Notes under the pieces: model-generated
What the model saw: the letters and a program-made list of their open reading frames with translations, nothing else
The model's database searches: none
What the model was told of the DNA's origin: nothing
Made by a program: the position numbers and the translations under genes
Assembly: GCA_903915625.1 (NCBI GenBank)
Contig: CAIWTN010000091.1
Span: forward strand, 1 to 36,424
DNA from: an uncultured Pseudomonadota bacterium
GTDB taxonomy: Bacteria; Bdellovibrionota_B; Oligoflexia; Oligoflexales; CAIYRB01
Reading direction: 5' to 3'
Length of the DNA: 36,424 nucleotides
In this document: positions 8,842 through 16,953 of the stretch, one piece after another
How the letters are laid out: the number at the start of each line of letters is the position of its first letter
How positions within the stretch are numbered: the stretch's first letter is position 1

Positions 8842-9435
8842 TCAACTCTCGAATTTAATTCCGACTTGACTGCGTATCTGGCCACCGAGATCCATTAACT
8901 TTCTGCGATAAACCACACGACCAGAGCCTTTTTTATATAGTTCGCCGTCAACTAAGACTCGCATCGTGGGTAGATAAGTGTCAGGACGGAAAAGCTGTGA
9001 TTCAAACGTCGTGCGCAGAGACAGGCCCGTTGCTGACATGTCCATGACTGATTTTGAGATCCGGGTTTCGCCATCGAAGGGATTAAGTATTTCCACAATG
9101 ACACGCTCATCAGTAGTGAAATAAAACCGTTCTGACTGACGTGTTTCTTCAATAACAGAGTCTTTTTTTAGTGGGAAAATGACATTTTGGCCGTCTGAAA
9201 TTATTTTGTCTGACTGAAACCTGACCATGCCTATTTGTAAGCTAAAGGCCCGGGAGTTCATGAAGTCGCCGATATACTTTGGTCGGATGTGGTTGGCCAG
9301 GACCAGACCATCAGCATTCCGTGATACTACGAAAGTCTGAAACGTGATTGCCAGGCCATCACCCGATATAAATACAGCCTGGCGCAGTCTTAGTGCCTCA
9401 TCGATGGCTTTCTGGCTGCTCGCAACTTCTACCAA
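8842..9435 (-). CDS. PilZ-domain c-di-GMP-binding protein
   Basis: A 197-residue cytosolic protein. The C-terminal half carries the two PilZ signatures for c-di-GMP binding: RxxxR (RQSER, Arg99 and Arg103) and DxSxxG (DMSATG, Asp132 to Gly137), with the expected beta-barrel-like pattern to the end. The N-terminal half (about 1-95) resembles the YcgR-type accessory domain in length and strand pattern, but the match is weak. It probably acts as a c-di-GMP effector on motility, surface or envelope functions. The start is a TTG at 9435 with GGGG seven bases upstream. It overlaps the upstream barrel gene stop by seven bases (TTGGTAG), and its own stop touches the HAD gene ATG, so the three form one operon. 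Confidence 0.85.
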   Translation of the reverse strand: MVEVASSQKAIDEALRLRQAVFISGDGLAITFQTFVVSRNADGLVLANHIRPKYIGDFMNSRAFSLQIGMVRFQSDKIISDGQNVIFPLKKDSVIEETRQSERFYFTTDERVIVEILNPFDGETRISKSVMDMSATGLSLRTTFESQLFRPDTYLPTMRVLVDGELYKKGSGRVVYRRKLMDLGGQIRSQVGIKFES

Positions 9436-11210
9436 GTCTTCCCCCCTTTGGTAAAGGCCGCGTCCGCAAAACGGTCCACAAACCTCGATACCCGTTTCAC
9501 ACTGGGAAACGCTAGCGTATACATTACTTGGATGTTCTTCGTTGTCTGATTGAATTCCTTTTGATCGGCATTCTCGTTGCTAATATATTGTATCAGCATG
9601 GAAACTCGCTGAAACTGTGTTCTATTCCAGTATAAACCTAGTTGATATAGCGTGCCAGTATCGTTGCGATTACAGCCACGAGGGGTTGACGAGGCGATGA
9701 ATTGATCTGTGGACGTATTGTCGAGTGTGCTGCAGTTGTAGCTTTTAACGCGGGGAAAAACGTAGCGGTCGCTATAGTAGCCACCTATGCCAGCCACCGT
9801 CCAGCGTTGGAGAAAGTCTTGCTCCACTCCGATGAAAATTCCCTGGCGATTATAATCAAGCCAAGGATCGTTGTAGATAAATTCATAGCGAAATAGCTCG
9901 ATATCTATGGCTAAATCATAGCGGGGTAGGTCAATGGCATGGCTGATGCCAAGGCTCATGGTCGGGGTTTTACTACTAAGCCCAAAATCATAGCTCTTGT
10001 TGGAGAATTCTGGGCTGTTAAAGACAAGTTGCTTGTTCATGTATAGGTAAAATAGCGTCCTAAAATGGTCCCAGTAGGCCGCCCCAATCCAAGGTATCAA
10101 GAGCTGTATTTGACCTTGATCGAGGGTCTTGCGGAACATCGGGCTATCGGCGGATGGGAAGTAGGCTGAGCCGACGCGCGCAAATTCTAGCCGACCAAAT
10201 ACTCCGACGAAAAATGTTTTGCGGAAGTCGCGGCGAAAATCGGCATAAATTTGGTGGCGGCGGAGCAGTAGATCGGCCTGAAAGGGGAAGGTGTCTAAAT
10301 CTGTTGGGGACTCCACCCAGCGATTGATCCGGTCACTGTTTGAGTCCCAGGTTTGTTTGTAGGAATAGCCGGCAAATAAGGTGATGTCATCCTCACGGAT
10401 CGGTCCGATACCAACTCCGGCGTTGGCAAGCATGGCAATAAACCTGTTGTCGCTAGCGCTGATTTGCGCCCTCGCTTTGGGTTCTTGAGCAGCTACCTCG
10501 GAATATTGAAATCCGCCTTGGGTAAACCAGTAATGCGGTAGAGGGCCTAGGGAAAGATTGTTGTACTTGAACAGCGCCGATTCCATGTTCGGCTTTTTGG
10601 TCCCTTCGACATTAGTGAGCCAACGGTTTTCTTGGAGGCTTTGTAGGAGCTGATTGACTTGTGGGGCGTAGCTTCCCTTCGGGTACTGTGACAGATAGCG
10701 GGTAAGCCAATGCCGTGCGGCAGCTTTATTATGAGCTAGGTATTCGAGTACTCCGACTTCATAAGTGGCACGGGCAGCGTACTCATCAGTAAAGCGCTGG
10801 GATGCAAGGGCAAAATATTGCTTGGCTTTAAGTAGGTCTGCGGGCTCGGCTGCATCCAGCGCTGCTGGTGCCAAAGCTTCGTAGCACAGGCCTTGGTGAT
10901 AATAATTGTATGCCGAGGCGGTCGTGAGGTGTTCTGCGTGTTTAAAATAACGTAGGGCCCGCCTAGGTTGACCGGAATAATAATACGCCGTCGCCAGCAA
11001 ATTCCAGGTATTGTAGTCCTTGGGCGACTGCCTAAGATGCATCCTCAGTAGGTCGATAGCTTCGTCGTAGTTCTTCTGCGCTAGTTGCAGACGGCCTGCC
11101 TCGGCGTAATTGGCGGTAGCATCTGCTGCATACAATGGCTTGCAAGCCAGCACGACGAAAGCGTGAGCGATTATGAGTAATGAGAATATTTTTTCTCGCC
11201 AGATCAGCAA
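9429..11210 (-). CDS. TPR plus outer-membrane beta-barrel protein
   Basis: The 593-residue product starts at a TTG (11210) with GAGG five bases upstream. A signal peptide follows (KIFSLLIIAHAFVVLA then KPLYA), then TPR-like helical repeats at about 30-180 with regular A/Y/G spacing (NYDEAIDLLRMHL, NTWNLLATAYYYSGQPRRAL). The remaining roughly 380 residues are rich in aromatic alternating strands (VGVFGRLEFARV, YLYMNKQLVF, FIGVEQDFLQRW), as in outer-membrane barrels. The overall plan resembles Slam/DUF560-type translocators (periplasmic TPR plus barrel), but I cannot confirm homology. Extending the frame to an ATG at 11363 would add 51 residues before the signal peptide, so that start was rejected. 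It is first in an operon with the PilZ and HAD genes. Confidence 0.78.
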   Translation of the reverse strand: MLIWREKIFSLLIIAHAFVVLACKPLYAADATANYAEAGRLQLAQKNYDEAIDLLRMHLRQSPKDYNTWNLLATAYYYSGQPRRALRYFKHAEHLTTASAYNYYHQGLCYEALAPAALDAAEPADLLKAKQYFALASQRFTDEYAARATYEVGVLEYLAHNKAAARHWLTRYLSQYPKGSYAPQVNQLLQSLQENRWLTNVEGTKKPNMESALFKYNNLSLGPLPHYWFTQGGFQYSEVAAQEPKARAQISASDNRFIAMLANAGVGIGPIREDDITLFAGYSYKQTWDSNSDRINRWVESPTDLDTFPFQADLLLRRHQIYADFRRDFRKTFFVGVFGRLEFARVGSAYFPSADSPMFRKTLDQGQIQLLIPWIGAAYWDHFRTLFYLYMNKQLVFNSPEFSNKSYDFGLSSKTPTMSLGISHAIDLPRYDLAIDIELFRYEFIYNDPWLDYNRQGIFIGVEQDFLQRWTVAGIGGYYSDRYVFPRVKSYNCSTLDNTSTDQFIASSTPRGCNRNDTGTLYQLGLYWNRTQFQRVSMLIQYISNENADQKEFNQTTKNIQVMYTLAFPSVKRVSRFVDRFADAAFTKGGKTW

Positions 11211-12078
11211 TAAATCCTCGACGCTCAGCAGTGTTAGGACGGCGGGTATCCACTTGTCAGGACCTAATGCAAACAAGACGGCTCTAGTGGTTGCCTCAGG
11301 TAATCCTCGCCATGCACCTGTTGAGATATCCCAAGTATATGAAAAGATCGGAGCATATGGCACTTTATTTTCTGACGACCGCTTGGTCGAGCTGCTTCTA
11401 CACCATGGCCCCTTTGCCGCCGTGTTCGTCGATTGTCCACTAACTTTGCCGCCCTGCGTGGCCTGTCAGCGCCCCATCTGTCCTGGGGCAGTGCAGTGTG
11501 ACGACGTTGCGGTCGCTTACATGTTGGCAATCAGTAGTCGGGTGAGACGGCGTGGCGCGCGGAAGGCGCGGCCGGTAAATCCCCAGAGCCAGCGTGTGTG
11601 GGACGTTATGCAGTTGAATCAAGACGAGGGCGAAGCACAGGAGCCGACTTACAGCGCCAATCTAGCCCCTTTAGTCACTCGGGCCCGGACTCTGCAAAGG
11701 CGGCTGAATGCCATGTCGCCACGGATTGAACTTTTAGAAACCCAGGTAGCCAATGCGATTGAGTTCATGCGGGAACCACTGGGATTGCCGGATCATGCGC
11801 GCCAAAATTATCGACGCTTTGAGACAGGTCTAGCCATGCGGCAGGGTATCTTGGGTGCGATGATCGGAGCTCATTTGGTGGCGCCAATGAATCCGTCTCT
11901 AAGTGATCAGCTTTGCGGCAGCGTGGAAGTTTTTCACGCTTTTATCTCTACCGTTGTCGCGTCGCTGCAGAGCAGCGGTTTGACGCAACAGAGGCCAGAT
12001 CATTACCGAGATGTGGATGGGTGGGTGTATTTGCCGGAGATGAGTATCTGGCCGAGTTTGGGTGCCAGCCGGGGCTAG
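11173..12078 (+). CDS. DUF429-like predicted RNase-H-fold protein
   Basis: A 301-residue protein. After about 22 residues it shows an RNase-H-like first strand (TAGIHLSGPNANKTALVV) and then FVDCPLTLPPCVAC with CQRPICPG, followed by an Arg/Lys-rich stretch (RRGARKARPVNPQSQR). This pattern resembles DUF429-type predicted nucleases, where the first strand usually reads GIDL; here it is GIHL, so one expected acidic residue is His. The Asp in VDCPL is kept. The Cys cluster (CxxC, CxxxxC) could bind metal. Function is unknown. ATG 11173 is the only normal start before the conserved strand, and it forces a 38-bp head-to-head overlap with the barrel gene on the other strand. Ribosome site is weak, so the exact start is uncertain. 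Confidence 0.65.
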   Translation: MSNENIFSRQISNKSSTLSSVRTAGIHLSGPNANKTALVVASGNPRHAPVEISQVYEKIGAYGTLFSDDRLVELLLHHGPFAAVFVDCPLTLPPCVACQRPICPGAVQCDDVAVAYMLAISSRVRRRGARKARPVNPQSQRVWDVMQLNQDEGEAQEPTYSANLAPLVTRARTLQRRLNAMSPRIELLETQVANAIEFMREPLGLPDHARQNYRRFETGLAMRQGILGAMIGAHLVAPMNPSLSDQLCGSVEVFHAFISTVVASLQSSGLTQQRPDHYRDVDGWVYLPEMSIWPSLGASRG

Positions 12079-12117
12079 AGTCAGGGCTAGGCTCAAGCAC
12101 TCAGATACCGCGCTCAT

Positions 12118-13287
12118 TTATGGCTCCCGGATCCGTCTCAGGCGAGAGCCAGCTTCAGCAATGGTTGCTTGGTTCTTACAGAATGCGAACCGTACGTAGC
12201 GATAGCGGCGCGCAGCAAGTTGCTGATCCGTGTAAAATACTGAGATCGGAATGGCCGCTACTTTGTGTTGCTCGGTAAGTTGTGAGGCAAACTTCAGGTC
12301 ATCAACTGTTGAGAGGTCGCTGTAATCGGCGACTATGAAGTAAGTTCCCTCAGGAGCTTCGGCGCGAAAACCAGATGCGCGGAGTTCTGTAAGCAAAAGG
12401 TCCCGGCGCAGACGGTAGTCCTGGCGTAATTCGCTGAAATATTCTGGCCCAAGCTCTAAAGCGGCGATCATACCGTACTGTAGCGGTGTTGCAGAACAAA
12501 AGACGGTGAATTGGTGTACCGCGCGTAATGCTGCGGTTAGCTCTTTGGGGGCGAATGCATAGCCAACTTTCCAGCCCGTAAAGCTAAATGTCTTCGCGGT
12601 CGACGATATGACGATGCTACGTTCCGCCATGTCGGGCAAATCAGCAATACTTTGATGTTTAGCTGGACTGTAAACTAGTTCTTCGTAAACTTCATCTGTG
12701 ATCACTAAGAGGTCGTGCGCCAGAACAAAATCACGCAGTATCTCTAGCTCAACTTGGTTAAAGGCTCGACCAGTGGGATTATGCGGTGAATTCAGAAGCA
12801 GGGCCCGGGTGCGTTTAGTGACAGCCTGTTCCAGGCTAGAGCGAGTGAAGGTAAAACTCGGTGGGTCCAGCGGGATACCCACAATTCGGGCACCGCTGCT
12901 ATGTGCCGCTGCTGGGTAGGAATCGAAGTAAGGCTCAAACGCTAAAATTTCATCGCCGGGATCGAATAGGGCTTGTAAGGCACAAAAAATTGCCTCAGAG
13001 GCACCGGAAAAGATGGTGACTTCACTATGCCAATCGTAAGTGCGTTGGCTTTGTTCTGCCTTTCGCTGCGCTAAGAGTTGCCTAAGTTCTGGTACACCGG
13101 GGGCTGGTGCGTATTGATTACGACCAGCCTTGATCGCTGCGATGGCTGCATCTTTTATGACTGTTGGTCCATCGAAATCAGGAAATCCCTGGGCTAGATT
13201 GACAGCGCCACTGGCGATCGCTTTTTGGGTCATTATCGAGAATATGGAGGTGCCGAAATCCCTCCACTTGGCGGAAATTTTCGGCAT
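12118..13287 (-). CDS. PLP-dependent class I/II aminotransferase
   Basis: A 389-residue fold-type I aminotransferase of the aspartate/kynurenine/methionine group. It has NLAQGFPDF near the N-terminus, YAPAPGVPELRQ, SGASEAI, NSPHNPTG (Asn170), TDEVYEEL (Asp198, Tyr201), SSTAKTFSFTGWKVGY with PLP-binding Lys232, and the carboxylate-binding Arg366 in YRYVRFAF. The combination LAQGFPDF plus TGWKVGY is typical of methionine/kynurenine-type enzymes (YbdL-like), which transaminate Met, Phe, Tyr or kynurenine with 2-oxo acids in the cytosol. Substrate cannot be fixed from sequence. The start ATG has GAGGT seven bases upstream. It is convergent with the DUF429-like gene (39-bp gap) and divergent from the PP2C gene. 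Confidence 0.93.
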   Translation of the reverse strand: MPKISAKWRDFGTSIFSIMTQKAIASGAVNLAQGFPDFDGPTVIKDAAIAAIKAGRNQYAPAPGVPELRQLLAQRKAEQSQRTYDWHSEVTIFSGASEAIFCALQALFDPGDEILAFEPYFDSYPAAAHSSGARIVGIPLDPPSFTFTRSSLEQAVTKRTRALLLNSPHNPTGRAFNQVELEILRDFVLAHDLLVITDEVYEELVYSPAKHQSIADLPDMAERSIVISSTAKTFSFTGWKVGYAFAPKELTAALRAVHQFTVFCSATPLQYGMIAALELGPEYFSELRQDYRLRRDLLLTELRASGFRAEAPEGTYFIVADYSDLSTVDDLKFASQLTEQHKVAAIPISVFYTDQQLAARRYRYVRFAFCKNQATIAEAGSRLRRIREP

Positions 13288-13309
13288 CGAGGTGACCTCA
13301 CGAGTATAC

Positions 13310-13324
13310 TGGCGAGTCTCGCCA
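13310..13324. promoter_or_regulatory. Perfect inverted repeat in aminotransferase promoter region
   Basis: TGGCGAG-T-CTCGCCA is a perfect 7-bp-arm palindrome. It lies 23-37 bp upstream of the aminotransferase ATG (minus strand), directly upstream of a TATACT -10-like element (13303-13308). This is a typical operator position. No regulator gene is adjacent, and the -35 is poor. Confidence 0.4.
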
Positions 13325-13426
13325 ACAAATTAAAGTGTTTTGGTTGTCTTTATTAAGTTAGCTTTTTTTCCTATCAAAGTCAGCGGCTTTGTCGTTTCGC
13401 TGATTTTGTTCTGTCAGCCTTTGATA

Positions 13427-13456
13427 TTGAAAAAAGGTAACCCAAACTGCTACGAT
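13427..13456 (+). promoter_or_regulatory. Candidate sigma70 promoter of PP2C operon
   Basis: TTGAAA (13427-13432), an 18-bp spacer, and TACGAT (13451-13456), about 118 bp upstream of the GTG start of the PP2C gene. Best such pair seen in the 286-bp divergent gap; predicted by eye only. Confidence 0.4.
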
Positions 13457-13573
13457 TTGTTATTCTTTTCGATAGGTTGGAAAGTAAACTAGTAATTCCG
13501 ATGCAGGCGGGCCGCGCTAAGGGAATCGCCTCAATATTCCGATTCCGAGCCAGAAGCAAAGTGGAGGCAGCGC

Positions 13574-14302
13574 GTGCAGGTTCGTATGATCGGAGCCACC
13601 GATGTCGGTCGGCGGCGAAAAAGTAATCAAGACAGCCTATACTACGACGAGGCAGCTGGATTCGGCATAGTCGCGGACGGTATTGGCGGCCGCAGTGGCG
13701 GAGAAGTTGCTTCGAGCATGGTCGTAAATGGCCTGCGGAAATCATTTCTTAACAGCGATCGTATTCGCCACGAAGAAATTGCGCCGTTTTTGTCGAGCTC
13801 CATCGATCGCGTTAATATGGAAATACTTGAGCGTGGGCGACGCGATCGCGATCTCACGGGTATGGGAACGACCTTAAATTGCCTCATGTTTGTCGGAGAA
13901 TCCCTTCATCTCGCGCACGTTGGGGATAGTCGGACCTACCTTTACTATAAGAAGCATATCTTCCAATTAACTTTGGATCACAGCGTCGGCAATTTTATTG
14001 AGCGCGGTTGGCTACCGCGGTCAGCCGTGCTACCCGGGGCAAAGGAAGGAGCGTTAGTTCGAGCAATGGGCCTAGGTGAGCGAGTGGACGTAGATATCTA
14101 CGAAGTTCCGCTCAAGCCGGGACAGATTTTTCTTACTTGTTCGGATGGGCTGAGCGGTATGCTTGAAGATCGCAAAACGGCTCAGATCATCACGGAAAAC
14201 CTAGACCATCTAGATTCTCTGCCAAAGGTTTTAATCGATGCAGCTAATGCAGCTGGCGGCAGAGATAATATCACCGTTCTTATTTCGCATGTGAGAGGCT
14301 AA
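13574..14302 (+). CDS. PP2C-family Ser/Thr phosphatase (Stp/PrpC type)
   Basis: A 242-residue soluble PP2C phosphatase with all metal-binding motifs: RKSNQDS (Asp20), VADGIGGRSGGE (Asp35), GMGTT, HVGDSRTYLY (Asp118), CSDGLSGML (Asp191) and GGRDNITVLIS (Asp231). Enzymes of this size act in the cytosol and reverse Hanks-kinase phosphorylation. Two such kinases are encoded nearby (1149-3494 and 20520-22412), though not adjacent. The start is a GTG at 13574 with GGAGG six bases upstream. The stop overlaps the ATG of the next gene by one base (TAATG), so translation is probably coupled. Confidence 0.93.
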   Translation: MQVRMIGATDVGRRRKSNQDSLYYDEAAGFGIVADGIGGRSGGEVASSMVVNGLRKSFLNSDRIRHEEIAPFLSSSIDRVNMEILERGRRDRDLTGMGTTLNCLMFVGESLHLAHVGDSRTYLYYKKHIFQLTLDHSVGNFIERGWLPRSAVLPGAKEGALVRAMGLGERVDVDIYEVPLKPGQIFLTCSDGLSGMLEDRKTAQIITENLDHLDSLPKVLIDAANAAGGRDNITVLISHVRG

Positions 14303-15633
14303 TGGCGAAACTCTACCTTATAAGGCGTAACCTTGAAGCCTTCACAGGGCCAATGACCCTGATGGAGTTAAAGGATGCCTATAAACGGATGCAATTTGGC
14401 CTCCAAGACGAAGTCTCGGGGCATTGTGGTCCGTGGGTGACGCTCGAAAATTTAGAGCGCGTAAAAAAGCAGTATCCTGATGTTGCCCGCATCGTTCATG
14501 AGGATATGACAGGAGCTTGGGGCGTCGCTACTGATAGTGACGCGAAGCTCATCAACGAAGATACCAAGCGAGTTAAAGTAAAATCTACCCGTGGTGTCGG
14601 CTTGGCTATGGCCTTTTTGGCGATCGCCATTGTCGCCTTTGTCGCAGCAATTTATATGGCAAATTCCGCTCGCATGTCGAGTAAGGCTAAAGAGCAGCAG
14701 GACCATAATTTAAAACCAGAAGATGTACAATCGCTGCTGGATAAGGGTGATCGTGAGGGCTTTAATCGTCTGATGCAGTCTAATAGCAGCGATATAGTAG
14801 AGCAGGTTCAGCAGCAAAAAATTTACGCTGATGCTTGGCTACCGTACTTGCGAAGCTATGTTTATAGCCACGAGGGCCAATTGCCTGGCCTTGATCCAAA
14901 GATACTGCGTGGGACCGCAATTGCACCGGTAGATTGTTCGCTAAAAATGTGGTCGCGCCGCTGGCGTTCCAGTTATCGGGACTGGAATGAATTTCTGACC
15001 GACCATAAGTTAGTGCACGCACATTGGGCGCGGATGCTGGCATGGGATCCCAATTGGATTAAGCATCGCGACAATAAGGGTTGGTTGAGCACGGAGAACT
15101 ACTATTCTGCATGTTTGACTATGGCTCAACGTGCCTTAAATGATTTGGTAAACGAAGGAGCGCTTAGTTTAAGCCGATCGGAATTGGATAGGATGGGACT
15201 GAATAAAATTAAATCTCGTCTGGAATGGCAATTGGCGTCAGTTAGAGGCGCAGCGACACCTGAAGTGGCCTTAGATCCAAGTGCAAGTCTAGCCGGCTGG
15301 ACCTGTTTAGAGGCGGCACGTGACCTGAGCAGTTTGCAGAGATGCCGAGCTACTTTGGCCCGCAGTAACGACATATGGAACGAATATAATGAAGAAAGAT
15401 TTGGTTGGAACCTGCTCCGCGTAGCTGCAGCCATGCACGGCGCTTTACCAGCTGATCTCACCAACCAGATTGCTCAGCTTGCTGGAAAAATGAATCAAGA
15501 GGATCACTTCACCCGGTTTGATTACCAGACGGAAGCTCGCTTGCTAAATTCGCTGGTTACCCGAGAGCAGTCGCCAGTGAAGGCAGCTGAGCAGGCTCAG
15601 CCCGAATTATCCAATGTTAAACTGTCGCATTGA
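14302..15633 (+). CDS. GYF-like single-pass membrane protein of unknown function
   Basis: The 443-residue protein begins with a GYF_2-like domain (about 3-65: LYLIRRNLEAFTGPMTLMEL, then GPWVTLENLE), a motif often seen at the cytosolic face of bacterial membrane proteins. One clear membrane helix follows at 98-120, and then a roughly 320-residue outer part that looks largely helical and hydrophilic (many Trp and Arg; WSRRWRSSYRDWNEF, HWARMLAWDPNW). I do not recognise the outer domain. The gene is coupled by one base to the PP2C gene before it and overlaps the following barrel gene by 20 bases. This suggests an inner-membrane component linking cytosolic phosphatase signalling with an envelope function. 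Confidence 0.75.
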   Translation: MAKLYLIRRNLEAFTGPMTLMELKDAYKRMQFGLQDEVSGHCGPWVTLENLERVKKQYPDVARIVHEDMTGAWGVATDSDAKLINEDTKRVKVKSTRGVGLAMAFLAIAIVAFVAAIYMANSARMSSKAKEQQDHNLKPEDVQSLLDKGDREGFNRLMQSNSSDIVEQVQQQKIYADAWLPYLRSYVYSHEGQLPGLDPKILRGTAIAPVDCSLKMWSRRWRSSYRDWNEFLTDHKLVHAHWARMLAWDPNWIKHRDNKGWLSTENYYSACLTMAQRALNDLVNEGALSLSRSELDRMGLNKIKSRLEWQLASVRGAATPEVALDPSASLAGWTCLEAARDLSSLQRCRATLARSNDIWNEYNEERFGWNLLRVAAAMHGALPADLTNQIAQLAGKMNQEDHFTRFDYQTEARLLNSLVTREQSPVKAAEQAQPELSNVKLSH

Positions 15634-16927
15634 TACTCGCGCTTCTAGCCGTCCACTGTTGCAGTGTCGGTCAGTTGCAACATGCTTGTTTCTGTTCATG
15701 GGGTTAAACCCCACGGATAGTCTTGCAGTAGACATCCATGAGAGGGCTGTCGATGCCTCGTTCACCGATTTTGCGGCAGGTTATGGTACGGCAGGGCATA
15801 GCCGGCCGGTGCGGCCATATGCGCCAGCGCGCAAGAACGAAGTTGAGGAAAAAAATCCCCCTGGTTTTAAATTTGACTATATAGAATCAGGTTTATTTTT
15901 GACGCAGAAGTCCCAGTATGTGACGAATTTTCTGCTAACTTCGGCACAAACTAGCGCATCTTCTCTCGATGTCACGCTAAAAACCCAGGGAACTTATGGA
16001 TTGAGCTTTACAGGGTCGGCTGGTCGACCATTTATAACTTTAACCGGGTATGTCCGGGAAAAGTGGGCCAAGACCACAGGCAGTAAGAGCTCATACAATT
16101 TAGATAATGGTGCGTATTATCCGATCACGACTTTGTCTCCACCGGGTAACTGGCGGTTCCTGACTACTCAGGTCGCTAGTGAGTTAGTGGTGCCATTTAG
16201 TTCTAATGGTCTCGAGGGTTTCGTTGCGCCTTGGGTTGGCTACGGTTTGCCAGATCTAAACTCAAGTAAAATGACGTCCAATTACACGGTCGCAACTGGG
16301 TTTCGCTACAACAGTAAGGCGAATACAGCGAAATTTAGCATCAAACAAAGGCAGGTGGCGGTTAGCGAACCGGCGCCAGCTGGGCCGGTCGGTTATTTTG
16401 ATTATTTTGCCTATATTGGTGATCCTTTCGATCAGGGGGCTTCAGGCAATACCTTTAGTGGGCAACTCAACAGTGCAGATATTGGGATGACTCATAATTG
16501 GGAGACTCTTAGCTTGGGTGGATCGGTGGGCTATAGCGCGGCCCAGCCTTCTACGGGTTATTTCATGTATGGGGAAGCTAGCAGTATTTCGTTTGGTTTA
16601 AACGCGAGCAAAAAATTACCATTCGGTACCACCACAACGGTGAGTGCGGGGCGCTCGATTCTTAATGATTACAAACAGGCCGTGACAGATCCTAATGCTG
16701 CAGCAGACAGTCCAAAGGTAGAGGCTGTCGGTCAAGGGACGAATGACCGGTTTCGCGCTGAGGTCACGATTGCGCCGATTGAGTGGTTTTATGTTTCAGC
16801 TCGCTTTGATTACGCGATGTTGGCTTTTTCCGCGGTGGATCCAGATTTGCTTGTCGGTTTTAACGAGGTGTCGCCGAAAAATAAAACTGCCTATGGCTTA
16901 CAAATTGGCGTAAAGAAGAAGTTCTAA
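15614..16927 (+). CDS. Predicted outer-membrane beta-barrel protein
   Basis: The 437-residue protein has a signal-like hydrophobic segment (SVATCLFLFMGLNPTDSLA) near the N-terminus. The mature part is built of alternating Gly/aromatic strands (FITLTGYVREKWA, ASELVVPF, TVATGFRYNSKANTAKFSIK, LSLGGSVGYSAA, FYVSARFDYAML) and ends in GLQIGVKKKF, the C-terminal Phe strand typical of outer-membrane proteins. The specific family is not recognised. It overlaps the GYF-like gene by 20 bases and is followed after 26 bases by an RlmK-like gene. The start at ATG 15614 gives a rather long n-region; a later TTG near residue 16 (LLQCRSVATCL) is possible. Confidence 0.72.
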   Translation: MLNCRIDTRASSRPLLQCRSVATCLFLFMGLNPTDSLAVDIHERAVDASFTDFAAGYGTAGHSRPVRPYAPARKNEVEEKNPPGFKFDYIESGLFLTQKSQYVTNFLLTSAQTSASSLDVTLKTQGTYGLSFTGSAGRPFITLTGYVREKWAKTTGSKSSYNLDNGAYYPITTLSPPGNWRFLTTQVASELVVPFSSNGLEGFVAPWVGYGLPDLNSSKMTSNYTVATGFRYNSKANTAKFSIKQRQVAVSEPAPAGPVGYFDYFAYIGDPFDQGASGNTFSGQLNSADIGMTHNWETLSLGGSVGYSAAQPSTGYFMYGEASSISFGLNASKKLPFGTTTTVSAGRSILNDYKQAVTDPNAAADSPKVEAVGQGTNDRFRAEVTIAPIEWFYVSARFDYAMLAFSAVDPDLLVGFNEVSPKNKTAYGLQIGVKKKF

Positions 16928-16953
16928 AAAATTGGGGCTATCTGGACTTTCGT

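Noticed and set aside
11211-11363. ATG 11363 as start of the TPR/barrel gene
   Set aside because: It would put 51 residues before the signal peptide and overlap the divergent gene by 191 bp; TTG 11210 with GAGG fits better.
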